Shown piece after piece: positions 25,657 to 34,613 of a stretch of 64,000 nucleotides of DNA (position 1 is the stretch's first letter; the number at the start of each line of letters is the position of its first letter). The DNA comes from Gottschalkiaceae bacterium SANA (GTDB taxonomy: Bacteria; Bacillota; Clostridia; Tissierellales; GPF-1). A program made the position numbers and the translations under genes. The notes under the pieces were generated by a model. That model was given only the letters and a program-made list of their open reading frames with translations, searched no databases and was not told where the DNA came from. The stretch is taken from contig AP028876.1 in the NCBI GenBank assembly GCA_036323355.1, forward strand, positions 1,054,001 to 1,118,000, in the 5' to 3' direction.

Positions 25657-27139
25657 TTTCTTATATACTGAATATAGTGTTGTGGATTGGTGTGTTCTCC
25701 TATAGCTTTGACTATTTTTTTAAGGCTCCAACCACATATCTATGTTCTTTTGTTTATGAGTTAGATAACGCTAGACGTTTTATCTCGGGCAAGGATACAT
25801 AACATAGAATCATGTGGAACCACAACTCAAATAATGAAAGGATGTGTTTTTATGATTTATGTTGGCATCGATGTTGCCAAAGACAAGCACGATTGCTTTA
25901 TCGTAAACTCGGATGGTGAAGTTATCAAAGATGTTTTTACTTTCAAGAACAATTTGGAAGGTTTCACGCAGTTTTTCTCTGCGATCCCCGATGTTCCTTT
26001 GGACAAAATAAAGGTGGGACTAGAAGCTACTGGTCATTACAGCATTAATCTCACGAATTTCATTAGCAATCATCACCTACCACTAGTAATTCTCAATCCG
26101 CTTCAAACCAACCTTTTCAGAAAAGCTCAAACGCTTAGAAAAAGCAAAACGGACAAGATCGATGCTAAACTTATCGCTTTAATGTTGCAAACGGGTAACT
26201 TCGAATCCCACACAAATTTATCATATCATCTGGCAGAATTAAAGTCACTCACTCGACATAAATCTAGAATTAAAGAAAATCTCTCCAAGTATAAAATTTC
26301 ACTGGTACGAATGACAGATATTATGTTTCCAGAACTTGCTTCGGTTGTTTATTCGATCAATCAAACGTCGACCTATGCGATTCTAAGAGCTTTCCCGTCT
26401 ACACAAGCGATTGCTTCTGCTCACCTTACCAAACTCACAACCCTACTGCATCATGCGTCTCATGGCAAATATGGCAAAATTAAGGCACTTGAAATCCGAC
26501 AAGCTGCGAGAATATCCATTGGCTCTGAGAGCCGTGCACTCAGCTTTGAACTCATCCAGATCGTGCACTTTATTGAATACTACAAGCAAGAAATTGCTCA
26601 GATTGATAAAGAGATCAAATCTATCATGGATGAATTGGAAAGCCCGATCCTGAGCTTCCCAGGTATCTCTTATGGATTGGGATCTATCATCCTAGCTGAG
26701 GTTGGCGATATTCGAAGATTCTCTTCTCCAGCTAAGCTGCTAGCCTTTGCTGGTCTGGAGCCCTCCACTCATGAATCAGGAAAATTTGTGGGATCGAACA
26801 TGAGAATGGTAAAACGCGGGTCACCATATTTGCGATGGGCACTTCTTGAAGCTGCTAGACTCGTTGCTATGAGAGACCAAACTTTTAAAGACTATTATCA
26901 GAAAAAGAAAGCTGAAGGTAAGCATCATTATGTTGCTCTGTCTCATGTCGCAAAAAAACTTGTCCGTGTTCTTTACCACATTTTAGTCAATAATCTAACT
27001 TTTCAACCTCAAATTTAGTTATACCCATCGTCAATCTCATCCAGGAGTAGTTTGCTACTTCTAATTTGGTGTGCAAATTTTCTTGTTTCAATTCTTATGA
27101 TAAATTACTCGAATTCTACTTGACTTCATATAGTTAGTC
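25650..27139 (+). mobile_element. IS110-family insertion sequence (ends approximate)
   Basis: Single transposase gene flanked by noncoding sequence: about 200 bases before the start and about 120 after the stop. IS110-type elements lack classical terminal inverted repeats, so I cannot fix the boundaries; they must lie between the psuG start (25605) and the end of the neighbouring kinase gene (27140). The longer 5' noncoding side is where IS110-group elements encode their bridge RNA. Confidence 0.75.
25852..27018 (+). CDS. IS110-family transposase (DEDD recombinase)
   Basis: 388 residues from the ATG at 25852, giving the usual start MIYVGIDVAKDKHDC. The RuvC-like DEDD catalytic residues lie in GIDVAKDKHD, LEATGHY and KTDKIDAKLIAL; the C-terminal Transposase_20 domain contains FPGISYGLGSIILAEVGDI, LLAFAGLEPS and the serine-bearing KRGSPYLRWAL. 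It appears intact and in the opposite orientation to the pseudouridine genes around it. A start at 25834 would add six residues. Confidence 0.95.
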   Translation: MIYVGIDVAKDKHDCFIVNSDGEVIKDVFTFKNNLEGFTQFFSAIPDVPLDKIKVGLEATGHYSINLTNFISNHHLPLVILNPLQTNLFRKAQTLRKSKTDKIDAKLIALMLQTGNFESHTNLSYHLAELKSLTRHKSRIKENLSKYKISLVRMTDIMFPELASVVYSINQTSTYAILRAFPSTQAIASAHLTKLTTLLHHASHGKYGKIKALEIRQAARISIGSESRALSFELIQIVHFIEYYKQEIAQIDKEIKSIMDELESPILSFPGISYGLGSIILAEVGDIRRFSSPAKLLAFAGLEPSTHESGKFVGSNMRMVKRGSPYLRWALLEAARLVAMRDQTFKDYYQKKKAEGKHHYVALSHVAKKLVRVLYHILVNNLTFQPQI

Positions 27140-28237
27140 TTAAAATAATTCTCTCATTTTTTGATAAGTTCGATCATAGGTGATTTGCGGGTTGACCGTT
27201 TGCTCTGCTTCTAGGGTCAAAAGGGAAAGTGCGGTTGCGAATTTTGGAATTTGATCTTCGCGCATGCATTTGATTGTACCATAAATGACACCAGCCATAA
27301 AGGCATCGCCAGCGCCTGTGACGCTTCCGATCTTGTCTGCTTTTGCGCGAACCCATCCGATCTGCAGATCGTCATAGCTACATTTTCGATAAACACCCTT
27401 GGAGCCGTATGTGATAAAGACACGTTTGACTCCTTTTTTTATCAAGACTTCTGCTGCTTTTTGCGCATCTTTCATGGTGCGAATGGTCATGTCTGCTAGG
27501 AATGCAGCCTCTAAAATGTTGCATTTCAGGGTGTGAATCTTGCTGAGATGTTTTTTAATTCGCGGTGCGCGGTTTACGCTGACCGCATCCACAAAGAAAT
27601 TGCTCTTGGGATACTCTGTAAATATCATATCAATGATTGTAGTGGAAAGTCCTGTATCCAAAAAGAGGATATTGGAATTTTTGATATAGCTATTCTTGCT
27701 ACGGATAAATTCTGGTGTTAATTCATCCATAATGCTCATATCATTAATTGCCAGCAACATCTCTCGTTGATCGTCCAAGATTGCCATATAAGTAGAAGCG
27801 TTCTTATTTTCTACAATCATAAAATGACTGGTATCGATTCCGATTTGATTACATTCATTGAGAAGATAGGTGCTATTTTGATCTCCACCCGTTACGGAAA
27901 TCAATTTTGTTTCTTGGCCCAAGCGGGTTAGGTTTTCAGTCACATTGCGACCGACGCCGCCCATGCTTAACCGAATTTGACCGATATTCGAGTCGCTGCC
28001 AACAACTTTGTTGCTTGAAAACCCTTGAATGTCTACATTGGAAGAGCCAATGACCATTACATAATGATTCTGCTCTAAGACATACCCTTTTCCTTTGATA
28101 TAGCCTTTTTGCGTGAGATTGCGGATATGGACCGCAACAGAGGACCGTGTGATTTGCAATCGGCTTGCTAAATCTTTTTGCATAATCATTGGATTCTCTT
28201 CGAGGATTTTTAAAATTTGCCGTTCTCGATTTGTCAA
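27140..28237 (-). CDS. psuK: HTH-PfkB pseudouridine kinase
   Basis: 365 residues starting at TTG (28237) with AGGAGG 7 bases upstream. An N-terminal winged HTH (RERQILKILEENP, TRSSVAVHIRNLTQKGY) is fused to a PfkB kinase domain with GSSNVDIQGFS, SMGGVGRNVTENLTRLG and an intact VTGAGDAFMAG motif, so it should phosphorylate pseudouridine to feed PsuG. The fused HTH may make it self-regulating. It lies upstream of psuG on the same strand, with the IS110 element between. It is the more conventional of the two HTH-kinases. Confidence 0.85.
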   Translation of the reverse strand: MTNRERQILKILEENPMIMQKDLASRLQITRSSVAVHIRNLTQKGYIKGKGYVLEQNHYVMVIGSSNVDIQGFSSNKVVGSDSNIGQIRLSMGGVGRNVTENLTRLGQETKLISVTGGDQNSTYLLNECNQIGIDTSHFMIVENKNASTYMAILDDQREMLLAINDMSIMDELTPEFIRSKNSYIKNSNILFLDTGLSTTIIDMIFTEYPKSNFFVDAVSVNRAPRIKKHLSKIHTLKCNILEAAFLADMTIRTMKDAQKAAEVLIKKGVKRVFITYGSKGVYRKCSYDDLQIGWVRAKADKIGSVTGAGDAFMAGVIYGTIKCMREDQIPKFATALSLLTLEAEQTVNPQITYDRTYQKMRELF

Positions 28238-28269
28238 AACTCTGCCTCCTGACGTAATATTATTATAAT

Positions 28270-28296
28270 GTTTAGTCGGTAAACATATGACTAATT
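28270..28296. promoter_or_regulatory. Palindromic operator candidate between psuK and sbcD
   Basis: GTTTAGTCGGTAAAC (GTTTA and TAAAC perfectly inverted) merges with TTAGTC/GACTAA arms around GGTAAACATAT. TATAAT-like boxes flank it on both strands. The GTAAACATAT core recurs upstream of the second HTH-PfkB gene. Confidence 0.4.
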
Positions 28297-28363
28297 GATT
28301 TTATTATAATCCATCCCTATTTCATTTGCAATAGGCTATAATAAAATGTATGGAGGGATGAGC

Positions 28364-29494
28364 ATGAAGGGCATACATACAGCGGATTGGCATTTGGGAA
28401 AGGTTGTGCACGGTCAATCTTTTTTGCAGGAACAAAGAGAACAGATTCAAAGGATAACGCGATTGATTGAGGAGGAATCCGTTGATTTCGTTATGATTAG
28501 TGGTGATCTTTTTGATCGAGCCATTCCCCCTGTGGAAGCACTTGTATTATGGGAATCGGTCTTGGAAGAGTGGGTCGAAGAACTGGGCATTCAGGTCTTC
28601 GTTATTGCAGGTAATCATGACAGCGCTATTCGTCTATCCTTTGCAAATCGATTTTTGGGAAAACAAGGCGTGAGTATATTGGGTGATTTTTCTCGTTTCT
28701 TTACTCCCTTGGAAGTCATTCATGACAAAGAACGTATACAGGTGTACTTTTTGCCGTACTTGGATACGGCTTATCTACGAGAAATATTAGAAACTCCTCA
28801 AGAACGGTCAAGAGAAGTGCTCTTGCGATCGGCGGTAGAGCGGATTCAAGAGACGTGGGACCCAAAAGCCTTTCATCTATTGCTGGCACATGAGTTTTTA
28901 TTGGGCGGATCTGTTAGTGATTCCGAACGCCCTTTAAGTGTAGGCGGCAGTCAGGCAATTCCCTATCGGGTATTTGAGGATTTTGATTATGTGGCCCTGG
29001 GTCATTTGCATCGTGCACAGCGGATTGGGAAAGATCATATTCGGTATGCGGGCGCCTTGTATCCCTATTCCTTTTCGGAAGCAGGGCGGGTACCATCGGT
29101 TGAACTTTTGTATTTTGGGGAGGCTGGCTCCTTTGAACGAGAAAAAATAGAGATCAAACCTGAGCGGACCTTACGGGTGGTGGAAGGCCGACTAGACGAG
29201 GTCTTGGCTCTTCCTTCATCCGAGGATTACCTCTGTGTACGCATTGAAAACAAGGAAGTTATATTGGATTTAATGGGGAAATTGCGGGAATGGTTTCCTA
29301 ATACCCTTCGGGTAGAACGGGGGCAGACTGGAGAGGCGGAAAGGAAAGAAGATATTTTGATTCGAGAAGTGGAAACACCTTTAGAATTATTTACTTCCTT
29401 TTTTACAGAGATGACGGGTGATGACTTGCTTTCATCACAGACTGCCTATTTGCATGGAATGTTGGATGGCAGGGAAGGGGAGGATAAAGCATGA
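28364..29494 (+). CDS. sbcD: SbcD nuclease subunit
   Basis: 376 residues; the start at 28364 is preferred because GGAGGG lies 6 bases upstream. Mre11-type calcineurin-like phosphoesterase with metal-binding motifs TADWHLG, SGDLFDRA, GNHDS, LLAHEF and ALGHLHRAQ in order. With SbcC it forms the double-strand-end and hairpin nuclease SbcCD used in DNA repair and palindrome cleavage. The sbcC start overlaps its stop as ATGA. Confidence 0.95.
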   Translation: MKGIHTADWHLGKVVHGQSFLQEQREQIQRITRLIEEESVDFVMISGDLFDRAIPPVEALVLWESVLEEWVEELGIQVFVIAGNHDSAIRLSFANRFLGKQGVSILGDFSRFFTPLEVIHDKERIQVYFLPYLDTAYLREILETPQERSREVLLRSAVERIQETWDPKAFHLLLAHEFLLGGSVSDSERPLSVGGSQAIPYRVFEDFDYVALGHLHRAQRIGKDHIRYAGALYPYSFSEAGRVPSVELLYFGEAGSFEREKIEIKPERTLRVVEGRLDEVLALPSSEDYLCVRIENKEVILDLMGKLREWFPNTLRVERGQTGEAERKEDILIREVETPLELFTSFFTEMTGDDLLSSQTAYLHGMLDGREGEDKA

Positions 29495-32166
29495 AGCTTA
29501 TTGAATTAGACTTGATTGGATTTGGTCCCTTTGCAAAGCGAACTAAGATTGACTTTCAGCTCTTTCAGGCAGCGCCGATTCTATTGATTCATGGCCAAAC
29601 TGGCGCGGGAAAAACCAGTGTCCTCGATGCCATCACCTATGCTTTTTACGGGCGAGCCAGTGGGATGGACGGGCGAACGCCAGATACATTAAGAAGTCAA
29701 CTGATTGAAGAGTCGGACGAGACCGAAGTGCAATTGATCTTTGAATTGCGAGGCCAGCGATATCGGGTGAATCGTAGCCCCGAGTATCTGCGGAAAAAGA
29801 GACGGGGAGACGGGTGGATCAAAGAGAGTCCTAGAGCTGTGTTTGAAGCTTGGGAGTCGGATCACTGGGTGCCGAAGGCAACCCGGACTCAGGGTGTAAA
29901 TCAAGCCATTGAAGAGAAACTGGGGTTTTCTTACGAACAATTTACTCAAGTATTGATTCTTCCTCAGGGAAAATTCCGTCAGATCTTGATTGCCGACTCC
30001 AGTCAGCGACGGGATATTTTCAGGCAATTATTTCGCACTGGCGATATGGAATGGATTCAGTTGCGTCTACGGGAAGATACGGCGAAGATGCGAAAAGAAA
30101 TTGAGACCAGAAAGATTCGTTTGGAGGAACTTTTTGGACAGATTGAATCCTTTAATCAAGGAAACGCCTCTTCTGAGACACTAGACTCTACTGGGATCAT
30201 TGCATCAAAAGAAAACGTGAATCCCTTAGAAGTCGTAAGAAAACAGGTGGAGCGTCATCGAAGTGAGTTGAAGGAAATAGAAACAAAGCTTGCCAGTGAT
30301 CGGGATAAGTTAAAGGAAAGTCGAGAACTAAGAGAGTTGGCAATCCAGGCGGAGCAAGTGAGAAATGATTTGGAATCTTGGGAAAATCGATTGGCAGCTT
30401 TGTTGGGAAAAGGACAAGAGGTCGAGGGGATGACGGTCGTTCGCGATCGCGGGGAAAGAGCACTTGGAATACAAAAAAGCAGAGATGATTTGCTACAATC
30501 CAAGACCAGAAAAAGTGAAGTGGAAAATAGGCTGCAAGTGGTTCAAAGAGAATGGAAAGAACTGTTAGACAAACGGAAGGAACTCTCTAGCCAGGAAGTG
30601 GTTCAGGCATCCATCGAGAGCCTGCAGACAAAGATTCGCGGGAAAAAAGATCAGGAAAAATTACTAGCGCGAGCATTGAAAATTCAAAAAGAAAATTGTG
30701 TTCTTCAAGAAAAAGTGAAGGCAATTAAAGCTGATATTGTTGTTCGTGAGAAACAAAAAGTAGAGGCAGAGGAAAGTTTGACCCTGATTCTCGAGAAAAT
30801 CAGACAGGAGAAAGCCTACGATTTCGCCAAGGATTTACAGGCAGAGCAAGCGTGTCCGGTTTGTGGAAGTCTTCATCATCCCAGGTTGGCACAGCCGCAG
30901 AATCTGGATCCATCGGAGGAAGTGATGGCCCGGAAACGAGTTCAGCAGAGCGATTTGGCCTTGCGTACGGTGATGGACTCTTATCAACTTCCAGCAGAGA
31001 AGCTTGCAAAACTGCAAGGGGAGGAAGAAGGAATTCAGTCGCAGTTGAAGGGGCTTGATGGCCTTGGAACGCAGTCGGCGGCAGATTTGGAATCGGAAGA
31101 ACGTTCCTTTCAAAAGCAGATGAATGCGGTCCGTGCCATGGACAAGAACTGGGCGAGGATTACAGGTCAATTGGAAGTGATGGAGATTCAACAAAGGGAA
31201 TTGGCTGAGGAGACGATACAGCTTCAGCAGACTTGGGATAAAGCGCTGAAACAAAGCGGATTTGTTACAGAAGCCTCGTATGCGGATGCTGTCCGCTCTT
31301 ATGAAGAGCTTCAAGGAATGAATCGAAAACTACAACAATATCAATTGGACCTAGCGGAGGCCAAGCGAAAGGTTGATACCCTAAAAAAAGAGGTTGAAGA
31401 CAAGTATTCAAAACCGATTAGGGTTGCTGATCAAGAAATAATTGTAGAAGAGTGGACCCGAATTGTCGAAGAAGAGGCGCAGGCTTTAGCGGAAGAAATT
31501 GCCCGTTGGAAAAATGAAAAAAAGATTTTAGTTCGGCTTGAAACAGCATCGGTTGAATTAGAAGAAATCGAGACGAAATTCGGATCTTTGGCGTGGATGT
31601 CCAATGTTGCTTCGGGGAAAAATGCAAAGGGCATGGATTTTGAACAATATGTTCTTAGGCGCTATCTGCAGGAGGTTTTATTGGTAGCCAATCAACGGCT
31701 TGAAATTTTAACCGATGGTCGTTTTGAATTGCATATGCAGGAGGAACGAAGGGACAAGCGCAAGCGTTTTGGTCTGGATCTTGATGTCTTTGATTTTTAT
31801 ACTGGGGATCGGCGACCCGTGGGATCCTTGTCTGGAGGAGAGAGTTTTAAGGCAAGTTTGGCTATGGCTTTGGCCCTTTCTGATGTGGTGCGCGCCTTTT
31901 CCGGCGGCATTGAATTGGAAACGTTATTTATCGACGAGGGATTTGGCAGTCTAGATTCTGCTTCTTTGGATCAAGCGGTGGAAGTATTGGTGGATCTGAA
32001 GCAGCAGAATCGACTGGTGGGTATTATTTCCCATGTTCCTGAATTGAAGGAACGAATTGACAATCGGATTGAAGTGATAAAAAATAGAGGGAAGCAAGGA
32101 AGTCGGATTCGCATCCATCTTCCAGGAGGAGGAAATGATGAAGCTATGCCGGTATCGAACCAATGA
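29491..32166 (+). CDS. sbcC: SbcC ATPase subunit
   Basis: 891-residue Rad50-type SMC ATPase. Walker A GQTGAGKTSVLDAITYAFYG near 35-54; two long coiled coils surround a zinc hook CPVCG at about residues 456-460; the C-terminal lobe has the ABC signature SLSGGESFK and Walker B LFIDEGFGSLD. The length is at the shorter end for SbcC. Its last 32 bases overlap the start of the FAH-family gene in another frame. Confidence 0.95.
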   Translation: MKLIELDLIGFGPFAKRTKIDFQLFQAAPILLIHGQTGAGKTSVLDAITYAFYGRASGMDGRTPDTLRSQLIEESDETEVQLIFELRGQRYRVNRSPEYLRKKRRGDGWIKESPRAVFEAWESDHWVPKATRTQGVNQAIEEKLGFSYEQFTQVLILPQGKFRQILIADSSQRRDIFRQLFRTGDMEWIQLRLREDTAKMRKEIETRKIRLEELFGQIESFNQGNASSETLDSTGIIASKENVNPLEVVRKQVERHRSELKEIETKLASDRDKLKESRELRELAIQAEQVRNDLESWENRLAALLGKGQEVEGMTVVRDRGERALGIQKSRDDLLQSKTRKSEVENRLQVVQREWKELLDKRKELSSQEVVQASIESLQTKIRGKKDQEKLLARALKIQKENCVLQEKVKAIKADIVVREKQKVEAEESLTLILEKIRQEKAYDFAKDLQAEQACPVCGSLHHPRLAQPQNLDPSEEVMARKRVQQSDLALRTVMDSYQLPAEKLAKLQGEEEGIQSQLKGLDGLGTQSAADLESEERSFQKQMNAVRAMDKNWARITGQLEVMEIQQRELAEETIQLQQTWDKALKQSGFVTEASYADAVRSYEELQGMNRKLQQYQLDLAEAKRKVDTLKKEVEDKYSKPIRVADQEIIVEEWTRIVEEEAQALAEEIARWKNEKKILVRLETASVELEEIETKFGSLAWMSNVASGKNAKGMDFEQYVLRRYLQEVLLVANQRLEILTDGRFELHMQEERRDKRKRFGLDLDVFDFYTGDRRPVGSLSGGESFKASLAMALALSDVVRAFSGGIELETLFIDEGFGSLDSASLDQAVEVLVDLKQQNRLVGIISHVPELKERIDNRIEVIKNRGKQGSRIRIHLPGGGNDEAMPVSNQ

Positions 32167-33028
32167 TGGAATACAGTTTGGTCTTGTGAACAAGGCGGAA
32201 ACAGGCATCTTGCGGCTATCGAGATTTGGGATTGAAGGCGACGGAATGAAAGCGATAATAGATGCCTTTTTCGGCCCGATGAAGCTTGATCGGACGATGC
32301 TTAAAGCAGCACTGGATGAGGCTGGGGATGACTTGATGGAGAATGTGGAACTTTTGGCTCCTGTCGATCAGCCACCGGGAAGAATTATCTGCTTGGGGAA
32401 AAACTATCGTGACCATGCCAATGAAGTGAAATCTTTTTTAGGCAAGCAGGGCGGTGTGCCGACTGCACCGATTTATTTTGGAAAGATGGTCAATCGAATT
32501 ATGGGACATGATGAAATATTGAAGGTAGATTTATCCAATGGATGTGAGTTGGATTATGAGGTGGAAATGGCCTTGTTCATTGGAAAAGAGGGGACCAATA
32601 TTACTCCCGAAGAGGCGGAGGCTCATATTTTTGCCTATACGGTGGTTAATGATTTGACGGACCGCGCAGCCCAGCGCCGGCATGAGCAATGGTTGAAGGG
32701 TAAGTCCATCGACAACACCTTCCCCATGGGCGCATTTTTACTTTTAGCGGATACAATGGAGTTCCCACCAAACCGAAAAATCCGATCATTTGTTAATGGA
32801 GAACTACGACAAGAAGCAAGTACAGATTACTTGATTTTTTCAATTGAAGAGATTTTGTCAGACTTGTCGAAAAACTTCACTTTATATCCTGGAGATATCA
32901 TTTTAACAGGAACTCCTGCCGGTGTAGGTATGGGATTCACACCGCCGAAAGCCTTGCAGTCAGGGGATTGTGTGGATTGTGAGATCGAAGGGATTGGCTG
33001 GCTGAAAAATCGAATCGAAGGAATTTAA
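32135..33028 (+). CDS. Fumarylacetoacetate hydrolase family protein
   Basis: 297 residues. The C-terminal 230 residues are an FAH domain: ICLGKNYRDHANE, the metal-binding glutamates in CELDYEVEMALFIGKEG, NDLTDRAAQ and LTGTPAGVGMG. Such proteins act as acylpyruvase, oxaloacetate decarboxylase or 2-hydroxyhepta-diene-dioate isomerase; the substrate is not evident. GGAGGAGG just before ATGATG makes the overlap with sbcC a translational coupling. No aromatic degradation genes are nearby. Confidence 0.88.
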   Translation: MMKLCRYRTNDGIQFGLVNKAETGILRLSRFGIEGDGMKAIIDAFFGPMKLDRTMLKAALDEAGDDLMENVELLAPVDQPPGRIICLGKNYRDHANEVKSFLGKQGGVPTAPIYFGKMVNRIMGHDEILKVDLSNGCELDYEVEMALFIGKEGTNITPEEAEAHIFAYTVVNDLTDRAAQRRHEQWLKGKSIDNTFPMGAFLLLADTMEFPPNRKIRSFVNGELRQEASTDYLIFSIEEILSDLSKNFTLYPGDIILTGTPAGVGMGFTPPKALQSGDCVDCEIEGIGWLKNRIEGI

Positions 33029-33033
33029 TTATA

Positions 33034-33066
33034 AAGAAGGAAACCGAAAATCGGTTTCCTTCTTAT
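33034..33066 (+). terminator. Terminator after the sbcDC-FAH operon
   Basis: AAGAAGGAAACCGA (33034-33047), AAA loop, TCGGTTTCCTTCTT (33051-33064). Perfect 14-base stem with a short T-tract. Confidence 0.85.
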
Positions 33067-33073
33067 TTGCCGT

Positions 33074-33102
33074 TTGACAAGGACTGCTTCCTTGGTTATA
33101 AT
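33074..33102 (+). promoter_or_regulatory. Consensus sigma-A promoter of ilvA
   Basis: TTGACA (33074-33079), 17-base spacer, TATAAT (33097-33102); the start codon follows 37 bases later. Confidence 0.85.
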
Positions 33103-33138
33103 TTCATTTAAACTTTACTGTAATGAGGAGGTAGGCGT

Positions 33139-34341
33139 TTGGATTCAGTGAAACGAATAGAAGAAGCAAGAGAAAATTTGCGCGGCATCATTCATTCGAC
33201 ACCAGTCATCTACAGTGAATACTTTAGTGAGATGAGCGGCAACGAGGTGTATATTAAGCCGGAAAATTATCAAAAAACGGGTGCCTTTAAGATTCGCGGA
33301 GCCTATAATCGGATCTCGAAATTGACAGATGAGGAACGAGCCTGTGGTGTTATTTGTTCTTCGGCTGGTAATCATGCCCAGGGTGTTGCCTATGCAGCAC
33401 AGCAGTTGGGTGTGCAGGCAACCATTGTTATGCCTAATGTCACTCCATTGATCAAAATCGAAGCAACCCGTAGCTACGGTGCGGAAGTAATTGTACATGG
33501 AGAGGTCTACGACGATGCATACGCGGAGGCGAGACGGATTCAAAAAGAAACTGGAGCCGTGTTTATTCATCCCTTTGATGATTGGGATGTTGTTTATGGA
33601 CAAGGTACCATCGGTCTCGAGATCCTCGAGGATGTGGAAGATGTGGATATTGTGCTGGTTCCTGTAGGTGGCGGTGGATTGATTTCTGGCATATGCCTCG
33701 CAATCAAAGAAAATAATCCCAATGTACGCATTATTGGTGTCGAACCGGAAGGGGCGCAGACCCTGGGGCATTCAATTCGTAAGAAATCAATTGTACAATT
33801 GGAAGTGGTATCAACGGTTGCAGAGGGTGTGGCGGTGAGAACACCGGGCAAAAAAGCCTTTAAAATTGTGCAGGAATATGTAGATGAAATGATCACCATT
33901 GATGATCGAGAATTGCTGGAGATCTTTACAATTTTGATTGAAAAGCATAAGATGATCGCAGAAACGGCAGGCATACTTCCCTTGGCAGCCTTGAAGAAAT
34001 TGAAGGTTTGGGGAAAAAAGATCGTATGTGTGGTCAGCGGTGGTAATATCGATGTGGTGAATGTATCAGAAATGATCAATCGTTCTTTAATCAGTCGAGG
34101 CAGGCTTTTCTGTTTTACCTTGGAATTGCCGGACAAGCCGGGTGAACTTTTAAATATTTCGAAAATCCTTGCGGAAGCAAATGCAAATATCGTGAAGATT
34201 GAGCACAATCAGTTTAAAACCCTGGATCGATTGATGCGTGTCGCATTGGAATTGACGGTTGAAACCAACGGTCAAGCTCATATTGCTAGTGTAATGAAAG
34301 AGTTAGAAGCGCAGGGATATTCCTTGCAGCGCGTATATTAA
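33139..34341 (+). CDS. ilvA: Threonine dehydratase (threonine ammonia-lyase)
   Basis: 400 residues, starting at TTG with GAGGAGG upstream. Deaminates threonine to 2-oxobutanoate, the entry to isoleucine. PLP lysine in KTGAFKIRGA (about 47-56), CSSAGNHAQGVA and the phosphate-binding VPVGGGGLISG are present. A single C-terminal ACT domain (about 325-400) like that of the short TdcB-type enzymes may bind an amino acid effector. Its place at the head of the leu and ilv genes favours a biosynthetic role. Confidence 0.92.
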   Translation: MDSVKRIEEARENLRGIIHSTPVIYSEYFSEMSGNEVYIKPENYQKTGAFKIRGAYNRISKLTDEERACGVICSSAGNHAQGVAYAAQQLGVQATIVMPNVTPLIKIEATRSYGAEVIVHGEVYDDAYAEARRIQKETGAVFIHPFDDWDVVYGQGTIGLEILEDVEDVDIVLVPVGGGGLISGICLAIKENNPNVRIIGVEPEGAQTLGHSIRKKSIVQLEVVSTVAEGVAVRTPGKKAFKIVQEYVDEMITIDDRELLEIFTILIEKHKMIAETAGILPLAALKKLKVWGKKIVCVVSGGNIDVVNVSEMINRSLISRGRLFCFTLELPDKPGELLNISKILAEANANIVKIEHNQFKTLDRLMRVALELTVETNGQAHIASVMKELEAQGYSLQRVY

Positions 34342-34344
34342 GCA

Positions 34345-34580
34345 TAATAATTTATGCTGGGCTATGATGGAGAGCCTAAGGGTAAAAGAATTCACAGCGA
34401 GTCGATGGTTGGTGTAAATCGACAGTTCTTGACCTTAGTACTCCCTCCGGAGCTGGATTCTTGAATGAAGTAGAGGATCCCGGGTATTCCCGTTAAAAAA
34501 ACACGAGTGGCTCGAAAGAGCAACTAGGGTGGTACCGCGGAAACTTGTCCGTCCCTTTTGGGGACGGGCTTTTTTTATAC
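34345..34580 (+). promoter_or_regulatory. Leucine-specific T-box riboswitch
   Basis: The conserved T-box AGGGTGGTACCGCGG is at 34526-34540 and is followed by a terminator hairpin GTCCGTCCC/GGGACGGGC with a T-run (34547-34576). Stem I shows the conserved apical GTCGATGGTTGG region (34411 onward), and the specifier loop reads AGTA-CTC-CCTCCGGAGC, giving specifier CTC (34441-34443), a Leu codon read by tRNA-Leu(GAG). Uncharged tRNA would stabilise the antiterminator and let leuACDB be transcribed. A small AGCATAA/TTATGCT hairpin precedes it. Confidence 0.93.
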
Positions 34581-34613
34581 CTAAAAATAGAAAATTCGAA
34601 AGGAAGTGATGGC

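Noticed and set aside
33145-33771. Minus-strand open frame (208 codons) opposite ilvA
   Set aside because: ilvA is unambiguous on the plus strand; the antisense protein has no recognisable motif.
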